64,000 nt of DNA from Takifugu bimaculatus (taxonomy: Eukaryota > Chordata > Actinopteri > Tetraodontiformes > Tetraodontidae), in assembly GCA_004026145.2 (NCBI GenBank), contig CP034990.1:16756176-16820175 (forward strand), given 5' to 3'. Positions within the stretch are counted from its first letter, which is position 1; each line of letters opens with the position of its first letter. Below, piece by piece: positions 28,901 through 58,026 of this stretch. Position numbers and translations under genes: made by a program. A model generated the notes under the pieces. It saw only the letters and a program-made list of their open reading frames with translations. It did no database searches and was not told where the DNA came from.

Positions 28901-29247
28901 AGAACAGCCACATATCTACTCTTCATTTTATTTTCAATTATAACTTGGACAAGTCTGAAAACTTTGCTGCAGATTAGATTGCAGCAAAGGCTCCTGTTTA
29001 CTGCCATCCTACGTTTGGGCTTTTAAATACGCGGCTTCTGCATGGGCCCTTTATTGCCCTCGATGCCACCGCATCAATAAGATCGCTAATTAGGATTTAC
29101 ACCACCGACATTTTCCTCCCCCGTCGGCTGTTTTGTCACCACAGTGTAACTGATCCACACTGATTTAATTTCTCTTTTCTCCTTTAATTGAATGGCTGGG
29201 GTCCGAGACCACCCGGAGTAGATACCACAAAGCTTTTTTATTACACT

Positions 29248-29545
29248 GGATGGATGGGTGGGTGGATGGATGGATGGATGGATGGATGGATGGATGGATG
29301 GATGGATGGATGGATGGATGGATGGATCGATGGTTGGGTGGGTGGATGGATGGATGGATGGATGGATGGATGGATGGATGGATGGATGGATGGATGGATG
29401 GTTGGGTGGGTGGGTGGGTGGATGGATGGATGGATGGATGGATGGATGGATGGATGGATGGATGGGTGGGTGGGTGGGTGGATGGATGGATGGATGGATG
29501 GATGGATGGATGGATGGATGGATGGATGGATGGATGGATGGATGG
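29248..29545. repeat. 298-bp GGAT tetranucleotide array
   Basis: About 74 units of GGAT. Blocks of GGGT/GGTT variant units recur at about 29265, 29333, 29400 and 29464, giving a higher-order period near 66 bp. All six frames stay open, encoding MDGW-type repeats on one strand and IHPS-type repeats on the other. These frames are not genes. Confidence 0.97.
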
Positions 29546-30188
29546 TTTTTTTACTGACACCTTTCACCTCAGTTTATTTTAAAATACCTCCCACATCTCT
29601 GTCGCAGCTGTGAGACGTCACCTTTAAGAAGGAGAGCTGAATCCTGGGTAATCTTTTGCTCCGTTTCAGTGTGAGCGGTGATGAAGTTCCTCGTAGAGCG
29701 AGTGCTTGAGAGGAGCCCTGTTCATTACCCAGGAACTGTGCAGGGACCTGCCTACTAAATGGCTTTATAATAGCTCTTTGCTCCCGCTGAGATCCCCCTG
29801 CTTATTCCTCTGAATAGCTCTTGACGCAGAGAGTCACATGACTTAAAACCACCATTTGGACCAAGAGGGAAAAGCTCTTAAATGTCACGTTCATGAACAT
29901 TTTTGCAAAGCATCTCAAGACACCTGGAAGAGACGATCTATGAATTTAGATATAATAGGAATGTATAACGAAACAGTAACAATAAGGTAATCGGTGGCCT
30001 GACGCTTCACTTTAGGATTGATGGAACTGAAGCGGTCTTGGCCCACACCCCCTCCAGCAGAGGGTTGCTGAGACCCTCGCTGTGTGGTGTGTCAACAGCC
30101 GACAACAGGGTTCCTCTGAAATGGTGGAGAGAAGCGACTCTGCTTCGGCTGCTCTTGCTGTCAGGTAGTTATATTTGGAAAAGTTTGG

Positions 30189-30191
<3 letters not shown>

Positions 30192-30280
<89 letters not shown>
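30192..30280. repeat. (CT)n microsatellite
   Basis: CT array of about 40 units with one TG interruption near 30271. A pure polypyrimidine strand of this kind can form triplex (H-) DNA. Confidence 0.97.
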
Positions 30281-30281
<1 letters not shown>

Positions 30282-32573
30282 GTGCCATCTGTGTCGTACA
30301 GTCAGGCACAGGCACAGGGGAGAATGAGGGGGTTGTGTTGTTGATTCATTCAACCTGCTGACAGTCAGGAGAGTGTGGGAAACTTTCCTCCTGCGTTCTG
30401 ATGAAGATGAAGAAGATGAGGAGTGAGGGGAATCATCATGTTAGCATCTACGTCTACAGTCCAACTCTTCGATTGTGCAGTTATTTTGAGCCCTGATATT
30501 ATACATTTGATTTCTGATTGAGTATTGACTGACTGCTCCAGGCAACTCCAATGGGTGTGTGTGTACACACATGTGGATTAATTCAGAGTCAAATCAAGTT
30601 CAGAGTGAGGCTGCAGCAGAAAAGTAGCTTTACCTTCATCCTCCACACTAGTTTTAACCTCTGTAACACTTTCTGTCAGATCAGGTCCCTCAGAACCAGA
30701 TCAAACCAGTTTTTGGCTGTCAGAAGTGTATTTTTTTTGAGCTACAAGCATGAAGATTTTAACACACTGCTGATGTGACCCTTTCATGTTGCGTTCAAAA
30801 GTTGGCACTCCAAGCCCCAGCAGAAAGGCTCCGCCCACTCCCCGCTGTTTAAACACGTTGTTGAGGAGAGAAAACCAAAAACTTCAGCTTTGTGACTCAA
30901 ACAGCCATGTTTAGCTTGAATAAAGCTCTAAATAAGAGAAAGAAATGGCCCTGAGATGCAGAACCTGAAATTTAGGCTGAGTAACTGCTGAGCAACAACC
31001 TGCACACCCACTCAGCTCGACCATTTCTTTACCATCGAAGAAGCCCCACTAAGACTTGGCACGTTGATCTTTTTGCACTAGTGAGCTTGAACTCCCACAT
31101 CAGATCACCCACTCATGCTCACTAGAGATAAAAAGCTTTTTAAGCTGGCAAAAGGCTACAATCCCTCAACAAGTCCTACCCTTTTCCTCAGGTTTCTGTC
31201 TGAAAACGTGATCTTTTTATACATTTATTCATCCTGCTTTTGATATCACTTGATTCCTGAAATGCAGCTGTCATTTTTAAATGTTTTTTTTTTAAAGAAA
31301 AGAACAAGAAAGGAAAACGTTAAAGACATTTCAACCAGGAAGCCCCAAAAGGCTTTAAAGACAATCTAAGATTCAGATGCTGCTGAAGCATCGCTGCGTC
31401 TCCTCTTTTCCACTTTTTCAGTCAGTCATTATCACATCCCATTTGGATCAACCGCTGGGCTTCACGGAGCAGCAGCACATTTCTCTCAAATGAGATCTCT
31501 CTCAAGATCACCCACTGTAGATCAGACATCAGAGCTCTGGTTTTCCATGTCTGGACTCCAAAAAGCCCACCATTATATTCTCATGTTTTCAGACCATATC
31601 ATTTGGGGTTACCTGGAATTTGGGCACCATCAAAAATTAACATTAAAACTAATTAAAACTATTGGTGGTTATTTTTCCTACAGCTGTAGCATTCTGAACA
31701 CCTGGAAAACATTGCATCGCTAACAGCAACAGCTACCAAATAAGATAGCAAACCTTTCAAATGATGAGATCATTTTGACGCCTGCTGGTTTTAAATTGCA
31801 AATAACAAATAGGTGTCGCTGGCATTTTCACTCACACCAATAATTCACTTGCAAATTGAATGTAACGCCAACACCCCGGAACAAACATCGGTGAAACACG
31901 CTGAGCATTAAAACCCCAAACACAAATCAAAAGGACTAGTTAAATTCATACCAGATAACCTTGTAGCATCAGCAGGTCAGTAATCAACTTCATTGTTTTT
32001 ATTCCTCCTGAAAACTAAAACAAAATCCCGTATTTTCCCTTTTTGGCCTTTTCTCAGCTTTCCACAGTAGATTTAAATAGTGATGTGGTCAGGATAGCAT
32101 TAGCAACATGCTAACACCCTTATGGTGCATTTTGAATCCGAGCTGATTTGAAACGACTTTTCACTTTCTCATTGACACCCAGGTTTGTACACTATAAACA
32201 TTTGTGGTGCGTACTTTAAGTGTAGATTATACAAGTGAACGTTCTTTTTCTTCAACATTTGTGGAGGTTTGAGAATTATGACTTTAAGGGTAATGTACTT
32301 TGTGGGGGTTTTCTTTCTTTCTCTGACATTGTGCGATAAATCATCCAGATACACTCGCACTGAAACAAAAGGCAAACAGAACGTTAAAATCAAAGCCATT
32401 CCCAGGCCAAACGGACCGGACCAGGGCCGCCCCCGCCCCAGCATGGCTCATGAGTCAGACGCAGCATTAAAATGATAACTCAGGAATCTCCCAGGTGACT
32501 GGGGCTGAGGAGGAAGCACTCTCAGTGTTATCCCACATCCTGTTGTGATAGTGTTTCAGACCTTGGCAGGGAC

Positions 32574-32632
<59 letters not shown>
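32574..32632. repeat. (CA)n microsatellite
   Basis: An uninterrupted CA array of about 29 units. Confidence 0.97.
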
Positions 32633-32633
<1 letters not shown>

Positions 32634-33631
32634 AATCACCAGGAAGCGTGAGGCGGGGGCTGCAGAGGTAAAGGCAACTGAACGACAAGTTGACTCTAAA
32701 ACATGAAAGATTTATTTTGCAGTCACCAAAATCTGCTTTTGTGGTTCTCCTGCTATTTTATCTCTAATTTGAGGAGGGAAATTGTAGGCTTTTATTGATC
32801 CCAGATGGTGATTTTATAAAATTGTAGCCGAAACGATTGTTCAGGCCAATCAAGAATTCCTTTATTCTGAATAATCCTGCAGCACAGTATAGTTTTTTAC
32901 TGTTTGGCCTTTATTGTGATCAACATCCGCTGTGGTTTCACAGTGAAAAGATCTTTCAGTTCTGTCCTCTAAGCTGAAGATGTCCAGATGAACATGAGGA
33001 TGTACAAACACAGTCCCCGAGTATAAAATTACAGCGAAGCTCATTGTGTAAAATAGCTCACATAATACAGTACTGAAGGTCCTCTGAGTGTGCAGACACA
33101 CAGATCAGGTTGTGGGAGGACTGATGCTGCAGCAGGAACAGTGAACAGGACAGACCGGCTCTTCCTAACCCAACACAGATTCTGTCTTTAAGGGTATTAA
33201 AAACATTCTTGCAACTTCCACAGTCATTTCTGCAATAGTCCGTAAAGCATAAAAGGTGCTATTTGACAAGAGCAACAAATATCCAGGCTCCAGCGGAGAC
33301 AGACACAGCTGTGTGCTGAAGATATGGCAAGAATGGCCCCCTCCTCTCAAAAGCTTCCTATATCTTGTGGCATGTTTGGAGTTTTCAGGTCAAAAGCTTT
33401 TCAATTCATATCCTATCTGGAAAATAATGGAAAGCAGATTAGCTGTTGATGCTGCTGCTGTTGATAACTGTAATGATAGTGGACGTAATTGAAAACAGAG
33501 TATTCTGAGTGCCATCGCATCACTCCTCGCACGCTGGGGCCCCGGAGGAGCAGACAAATGGGAAATATGGGAAACAACGGCTTCATGTGAAAGCAAATCA
33601 GATTGTCGTTACCGTCCATTTCACTCAAGCC

Positions 33632-33696
33632 GTCCCCTCTCCCCCTCCTCCTCCTTCGCCTCCTCCTCCTCTTCCTCCTCTTCTTCCTCTCCGCAG
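33632..33696. repeat. Polypyrimidine CCT/CTT tract
   Basis: About 65 bp of nearly pure C and T in CTC/CTT triplets (CCTCCTCCTCC, CCTCTTCTTCC). On the other strand it is a GAG/GAA tract. Low-complexity repeat; open frames across it are artefacts. Confidence 0.9.
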
Positions 33697-35689
33697 AAAG
33701 ATGCACGTGCATGCAGAGTTACAGCGGCACCTACCGGCTGCTCCGTGTCAGTGCAGCAGCGAAGTTTCGCCTCACTTTGTCTGAGAGCTCCCAGATGTTT
33801 GGCGCTCTGCGTACCTGCTGCTGAGCGATTCAACAGGGTCCAATCGGCACACACGAGGAGAACTCTCATTTATGTACTGAAGACGATGAGCATTGTTCTG
33901 CCTCTCAAGTGCGCCACTCTTCTGGTTTACTGTTGATTAGTTTCATATGGGGGAGGGGGGGGGGGGTCATGTAGGAGAGCATCTAGGGGGGGAAAGCAAT
34001 AAGCGTGGCTTGATTTAAAATGCATGGAAGAAAAAAAGACCCCTACTGTTTTGCTGAATTGTTAACAGGACCAGATGGTGAAAGAAATCACTCTTTAATT
34101 TCACTGCTTAATGTAATAAGTGGAGCATCTGTAAATATTTTTCATTCCCAGTTCCGTGGGCTCTTAATTGGCATCTCATTAGATTTTCCACGGTGTCCTA
34201 AACCTCCACACCTAATTTCACTTTATAATTTCCTCATTCCATCACAGCCCTTGCTCCCTGTATGGAGCACCTCCTTGGGTTATTGGCAGGAAATTGCTTC
34301 AGCGAAAGCATGTGCTGTAATACAAGATGAGGTGCGCACACCACTTGTATACTGGGCGTCCCTTTCAGACATGTAAGAATAAACTAAATAAATAAAAATG
34401 AAGAAACGAAAGAAAAACAATTTTCTATTCATGGGGTCTCGGAGTTGAATTGTCACAGGCCGTCCTTCATCTTCTCAGTATCAAAGAGGGAAAGGGCCAC
34501 TCATCAAACGCGGTGATGGAGTTTGCATTTGCTATCAGGCTGCAGCGATATTCAAAGGCAGGAACAGAGAATGAGTTCAGGGAAGAAAAGAAGATGCTGC
34601 TGTTGGTTTTTGTATTTATGGCTTATTTGTCTGGAGCCTGTGCCAACATTTAAATTTGCTTTTAAAACGTTTACGGTTCCCTCAATTCCTCTGTCTGTGT
34701 AGGAGGACATATAAACTGCTTTAATGGGTTGAATTTGTGCATTAAACTAGAAGAGAATATTACTTTTATCCCCAAAATTGTAAACAAAATGAAAATAGCA
34801 TTCTGGAATCAGTCTTCAGTAACACTACAGTACAAGATGTGAAATACAGCTCCAATCATTGGAGATGGGCTGGCAGTTTACTAAAGTGACATCTAACCAA
34901 AATCAAATGCATTCATTTTACACAGTTGGTTTCTGAATCACAGCTTTCTAAGATCACAAATCAACTGCAGCCTGTCGGTGTGTGCGGCACCAATTTCTTC
35001 CAGTTAGCTTAGCCTCAGTTGCAGATATTCTTTAAATTGGGCTCACAGTTGGGCTCACAGGAGGACTTGGGGATCTGTATGAACTCGTTTCAAACCTAAA
35101 TGAAAACCTTTGCTGTGATGCTTCTGGGAAATGCAGTTTGATAGCTGCATCAACAGCTGGGATCAGTAAAATAACTGGTTCCAGCATCTCTTTAATGGCC
35201 TGCTCGTTACAATGACCCGGATAAAAATCTGCATGTTTGCCTCAATTTGCATGTAAATATCCCCGGACCTCCGGCTCTGCACTTTTACCTCCGTCTTCAG
35301 GCTCCGACTTATTTTCTGGAACAATTTGGACAGATATTTTAAAGCCAGAAATGGAAAAACTATTTGTACAAGTTGATGCAGTAGGTAATTTAGCATCAAC
35401 TCTTCCTTTTAAGCTTCATCCCTCCAAGATTTTCCTCACATCATCAGGTTGATGCTGTAGTCAGGCTTCATTTATGTGACTCTTATGTGATCAGAAAGTT
35501 TCAGAAGGTGCCTAAAATAAAAACTGGATCAGTTATGAGGCTAAAGATAATATTCAGTTTTAAGCTTAAAGAGGCCGAATTCCCATGAATCCGCCTGGTT
35601 CCAGTGTACTCAGGTGTGTGTTCAGGTGTGAAGCAGAGCAACAGAGGACTGATGACACTGCTGGTGAGACTCTGACGTCACTTCAGGAA

Positions 35690-35971
35690 GTTTGGATGTG
35701 GTTTCCGGGTGGGCGGAGACTTTAACCGCACTTCATCCAATAAGCGCAGCCCGTTAGTGACGGACAGACGCCCCGAGAGGCGCGTTGCGTTTTGATGGTC
35801 CAACTTGTGAAGCTCAATTAGTGGACAATTACCAGTTACGGCAGCGCCGCACACGAGGTGACGGGACAACGACGCGGGGCGGCCGCCGTTTGCACGATTT
35901 TGGCTGGTTTCATCTCTGTGTTTGGTGCGTCCAGTTTGATTGATACCGTGGTTCGATCGAGCAGGTTGGTG
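35690..35971 (+). promoter_or_regulatory. lmo7: CpG-rich promoter / 5' UTR region of LMO7
   Basis: The 280 bp before the first LMO7 codon are much richer in CpG than the flanks. They carry a GGGCGG GC box (35711-35716), a CCAAT box (35737-35741), a TTCCGG ETS-like word (35703-35708) and GC-rich sequence (GACGCGGGGCGGCCGCC, about 35870-35886). No TATA box is evident, which fits a CpG-island promoter. The start site itself is not visible. Confidence 0.55.
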
Positions 35972-53650
<17,679 letters not shown>

Positions 53651-54030
53651 CCAGCGTGTGTTACTCTAAAGCCCTGACATCTGAGTCCAACAGAACCTGC
53701 AGACAGAACCTAACAAGGGGATGGAAACCCAGTAGACTTTTAGCTGCCCAGTATGTGGATCCTTGTCCCCTTTCTTCTGATGGGCTTTATGCAGAATTGA
53801 TGTAGATTCAAAGTAATGAGGGAAATGCTGCGTTCAGTCAGTGATATACAACATTGTCTGTCTTGGGCCCAATTATTTAAAAATATGACTATTTCTTTAC
53901 GTTTAATTTGTACTAAGGCACTTCCTGGTGTACTAACAGTTGTGTTGGGTAAATATGCAGGATATGCATAACTGAAAACAGGGGTTTTAGTTGAATTGCA
54001 TTTGTAAATAAAGTTAATTTGCGCTCTAAA
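53651..54030 (+). terminator. lmo7: LMO7 3' UTR and polyadenylation signal
   Basis: About 350 bp of AT-rich sequence after the TGA ends at AATAAA (54007-54012), followed by a GT/TTT-rich stretch at 54030-54055. This is a plausible cleavage and polyadenylation site. Confidence 0.6.
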
Positions 54031-55898
54031 TTATTCGTTGCTGTTCTCTTTCCTACCGCATGGCGGCATCACGGGCCTCCTTTTCCCAGATGGTCGATGT
54101 AAAGTAAGAATTCTGACCACAAAGCGGCCGGTTGGGCAACTATTCATGTGCATTCGCATAAAATATAATGCGCCTAATTTGTGAAAACCTAGAACTTCTA
54201 TTTAAAGCAGAAAAAGTTTCAGAGAAGTTGAATTTCTTCTGTGGTGATTCCTGTTTTCTTGCCTGTCATGTAAAGACAGCCCAGATCCGTTTCCTTAAAA
54301 GTCCATTTTTGGCAGTTGCTTTGAAGGGAATTTAAACTTGAGCGTCGTCTTGCAGGCGCTCTTCCTCTTCCTTATTGAGTACTGATGATCTTATTTCAGA
54401 CTCTCACATATATTAGAAAGCCATCTTCCTCCCGTGTGTTGGTGCATCACATTGTTTTGCTTTTACAGGAAACTGTTGGTGCAAGTTTAAAATGGACCAA
54501 AGGAACAGTTTTCTGTCTCTGGGTCTCTGAATGAGGAAGTTCCGTTGCCTAAAGCTGTAAGTTAACCTTCCTGTCATAACGGCGAGCCTGCGGTTGTGGA
54601 ACATTAAGGATTCTGTCTCCAAGACAGCAGAGTTTCTGTTGTGACTCTTCTATCGCCGCTTCTCTTCTGAGCAATGTGCTCTCGAGCCAAACTGCCGTAA
54701 ACACGCTTGGCCTGATAAAGGGAAAAGTGATCCTTTAAAGGTTTCAAGAGTTCATTTCCCTTAAAGGCAACTCATTTTTCTCTTCCTGACAAGATTCAAC
54801 TGTTTGGGGGAAGCTTGCACAGTTGTATTAATTTTAGCCGGGCTGCAGCCATAAGTGTTTGATAAAGAGAGTTTAAAACGGATGCGGGCCGCTGACATTT
54901 GTCAGGTTCCTTTAAGTTCAGCCAGAGAGGAAATTCTAAAAGCGGACATGTGTTAGAGCGTAGAGCTCCTCTGATCCAGACACTTGCATCTCGATACGAG
55001 AGCAGAACATGGTGATAGGTGTCATTTTAATCAACAAAATAGATGTTTAAATTCATGTTCATTAATTAAGAGATTCCCCATATAAAACTTCCTTCTCACC
55101 GATTCTGCATCCATTAAGATACCACTGGACCCTCCACAATGCAATGCCCTCTGTGTTGGGTCACGACCTTTGGAGCAGTTTTCATGCAGTGGCCCTTTGC
55201 AAAATAAGCACAAAATCTCCAACCTGACTCGTGGGCGACGTTTCAGGATCCCTTTGAGAGCCCGCGTGTGTGTCCAGGCTGCAGCCAAAGCCCACCGGTG
55301 TTGATCTGACCGTGGGAGGATTTTAGAGAAGGCTCAGCAAACTGGAAAGGCTGAGTGACAGCAGAGAGAGAGAGAGAGACTGCTGGACACACACATCTAA
55401 ACCCAAATGAGCCCAGGAATAAGATGCTTTGGCAGGAAAGGCGACAGCAAGACGCCCCTTCAGGTAACGTACATTATCAGCATTGAGGCTGCTCTTAAAC
55501 TGGTCAACTGGATACCGATTTATGTGGGAGTCAAGGGAGAGGAGCGCTCTTTAAATCTGTCACAGTGACAGGTGGAAGTGGGAATAACTGGTGGGAGATG
55601 TCTTCATATGAGCTTCACAAGGACAAGTTAGTGATGTGGAAAACTGTGACCTCCATCTTTGTCGGAGCATCCCAGAAATATTTAAGAGGCTCTCTTTGGA
55701 TATAGGAGTTCATCATTTCTTTGGAGGGTGGTGGTTCGTGGGAAATTCTTCCGAGTTATTTATGGTGCTCTAGACTACCAGGATCTGATGTCCCTGTTGG
55801 TTTAGATGGGACTGTTGAGCTCACATTGAGCTCTAAAATTTCCCTGATTTCTCACATGGTGGGTGGAAACTCCCACAGCTTGCTGGGCGAGCTCTTCT

Positions 55899-56030
55899 GA
55901 AGAGACGTTTCGCCTTCTATTCAGAAGGCTTCTTCAGTTCTGAAATCGCTGGGGAACACCCTAACCCTAACCCTATCCCCAGCGATTTCAGAACTGAAGA
56001 AGCCTTCTGGATAGAAGGCGAAACGTCTTC
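55899..56030. repeat. Near-perfect inverted repeat, about 55-bp arms, CCCTAA-repeat core
   Basis: The left arm (55899-55954) and right arm (55977-56030) are reverse complements with only a few mismatches (TATTCAG against CTGGATA, and at the outer end). The 22-bp loop holds three CCCTAA-like units. The flank 56035-56095 ('cccagtccagttgacag...', '...gacctggatgactgag') matches wording I know from a high-copy teleost repeat that contains 'gaaacgtcttca'. So it is probably a head-to-head pair or hairpin form of that repeat. Confidence 0.85.
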
Positions 56031-56904
56031 AAGAGAAGAAACCCAGTCCAGTTGACAGAGAAAACTACCTTGGATACAATGACCTGGATGACTGAGAATT
56101 TACACAGACATCTTCTGAAGAGGTTTTGTTTGAAGAACTATATGGTTTAATATAATTTGGTGCAAATCAGACACCATTTAAACTATAACTGTCTGTGTTT
56201 TGATCAAATAAGTCAAAAATGTGTGGCTTAATCATGCCAGCCAAAGAGGACGGCTCGTCCGAGGAAACGTCTCCAGCGCCAGTTGCTGTCAATCACGTGC
56301 CCTCATCCGGCTCGACTGCAGTGTGTTTGGACGATGCAGGAAGCAGCCAGGAAGGCGAGGGAGTCTTTGGCGTGTGTTCCCGCAGCGGAGTAGTGACGTT
56401 GTCCAGAGCCCAAACACACAGGCGGAGTGGCAGACATCCACCTCAACAGACACAAGACAGGCAGGACTTCCTGAAACCTGTTTGGACCATCAGATGGGGG
56501 CGTGTGGGGGGGGGGGGGGGGGATTGATTTCAAACAGGGTGAAGGTACATGCAAGGACTTTGATAAATGTTGTCCCAGCTGACGCATCTGTGCTTTAGCA
56601 CTGGAGACTAGCATTAGCAACCACCTGAGCATGCCTATACTCTAGAGACCTTTGTTAGCATGTTGCTAACATGCGAATTTAAAACAGCACATAGCAGGTA
56701 CAAATTAAACAACTGTAAACTAAACAAAATATTTTAAATCTTGATAGGTTTAGTAAAAATAAAATAAAATACAATTTGTCCTCATGCAATTGAAGCAAAA
56801 ATGGATCACGGGATATTATTTTTGTTTTGCGTACGCCAGACAGCAGAAAGTAAGAGAATAAAAAGCACAAATGTTTGTGCAGGCTGGATGATGCAGACAT
56901 TTGT

Positions 56905-56985
56905 AGCTGGAGGTCAAGTGGTCCAGTGGTTGCTCCAGCAACGTAAAGGTCATTGGTTCAATAGCCCCCCAGTGTATGAATGAAA
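56905..56985 (+). mobile_element. Possible tRNA-derived SINE relic
   Basis: An A-box-like TGGTCCAGTGG (56929-56939) lies about 23 bp before a degraded B-box-like GGTTCAATAGCC (56955-56966), the layout of a tRNA-headed SINE. No cloverleaf and no clear tail. Weak call. Confidence 0.35.
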
Positions 56986-57997
56986 TAGTCACAAAGATAA
57001 TTTTTTTTATATTTAACCTTTGTGTGTCTCATTCTCAATAAAAACACTTGGCTTTATCTTCACTCGCCTCCAGACAAAAGAATACGCACCGTTTTGTTCC
57101 GCTGTGCATGAAGCAACATGATGAGTTCGTTTTGTTCAGTTTCCTCCAGCGAGACGATGATCTCCGGATCTGGATCTGGTCCCCGGGCGCTGCTGCACAT
57201 CAGCTGCCTGCTGCTCCTCAGGGTGAGAGGGGGGGAGGGGCCCAGTTTTCAAGAACTCCCGATGTTCCTTTTCTCGCTCTGTCCTGGTTATTTTCAGCAG
57301 AATTACCAGATTGTTGAGGCTTCTTGGGTCTTTCCCTCTGAAATTCAGAATGAACCAAGTTTGGGTCTTTTTTCTCTCTCCCCAATAACAATAAAACTCT
57401 CCTCTTCCATATGGGCACATGGTCATTGTAGCACAAACATGTGGCTGCTCTTCCACAGATGTTTAGGGCATTATGATTTAAATCCAATCAGCTCCAGAGA
57501 AAATAAAATGATTTTAACTTGTAGGAACTGACTGTGCCCCCACAGTCGTGTCTGGGCCTATAATAAAATTACGTAACAGAGTAATCTCAGTGGCTGCCTG
57601 TCAGTCTGCTAATTCCACAGATTCCAACAAGCACGGGGACGTTATTAAATCTGCTGGAGGGAGGGTTGGAGCCAGCGGTTGCTGGTGGGCCGGCGTTGAG
57701 GATTTTAAGATTGAGAATAGCAACTATTTGTTGTCTGAACCAGAGAGGCAAACAATGATGTCAATGATGGAAAATCCCAGTAAACAAGAAGTAAGCTAAC
57801 TGCTAAATTTGGGGTTTAGAATATTGCATTCCCTTCGGATCCATTTGGAACTTCACTTGAAGAAGGGCAAAAGTCTCTCTGTTTGCAGGCAAAGGCCTTC
57901 GAGCTGGGATCACAGGGACCTTAACAGGCAGCAGTCCCCCCAGGTCAGCTCTGCATCAGCTTCTCCCACATCTTGCCCTTTCCAGAGGGACTTGAGT

Positions 57998-58026
57998 AAA
58001 AGGGAGGAGGAGGAGGAGGAGGAGGG
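57998..58026. repeat. (GGA)n trinucleotide run
   Basis: A short purine run of GGA units (GGGAGGAGGAGGAGGAGGAG and onward). Confidence 0.9.

Larger units (their letters stand above)
16601..29247. other. Gene-free distal 5' flank of LMO7, second part
   Basis: No gene supported. The longest open frames are a 134-codon minus-strand frame at 17130-17534 with a hydrophobic start and a 132-codon minus-strand frame at 26514-26912. Neither has a recognisable domain, splice context or codon pattern, so they are not called. Contains microsatellites, a C-rich tandem tract, repeat tails near 22.1 and 25.8 kb and a 12-bp minisatellite (separate entries). AT-rich blocks with homeobox- and octamer-like words, such as 18880-18960 (ATGCATAA, TTAATC), may be regulatory, but nothing in this single sequence proves it. 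Confidence 0.6.
29546..35690. other. Gene-free proximal 5' flank of LMO7
   Basis: No gene supported. Contains a (CT)n array, a (CA)n array, a polypyrimidine CCT-rich tract at 33632-33696 and a G-run at 33950-33967. The block 34020-34380 is AT-rich, stays open for 118 codons and reads unlike the surrounding repeats. It is my best candidate here for a conserved non-coding element, by feel only. One or more 5' non-coding LMO7 exons could lie in this interval and would be invisible without transcripts. Confidence 0.55.

Noticed and set aside
29165..29613. Several 99-141 codon frames on both strands (MDGW and IHPS repeats)
   Set aside because: Products of the GGAT tetranucleotide array, which leaves all frames open.
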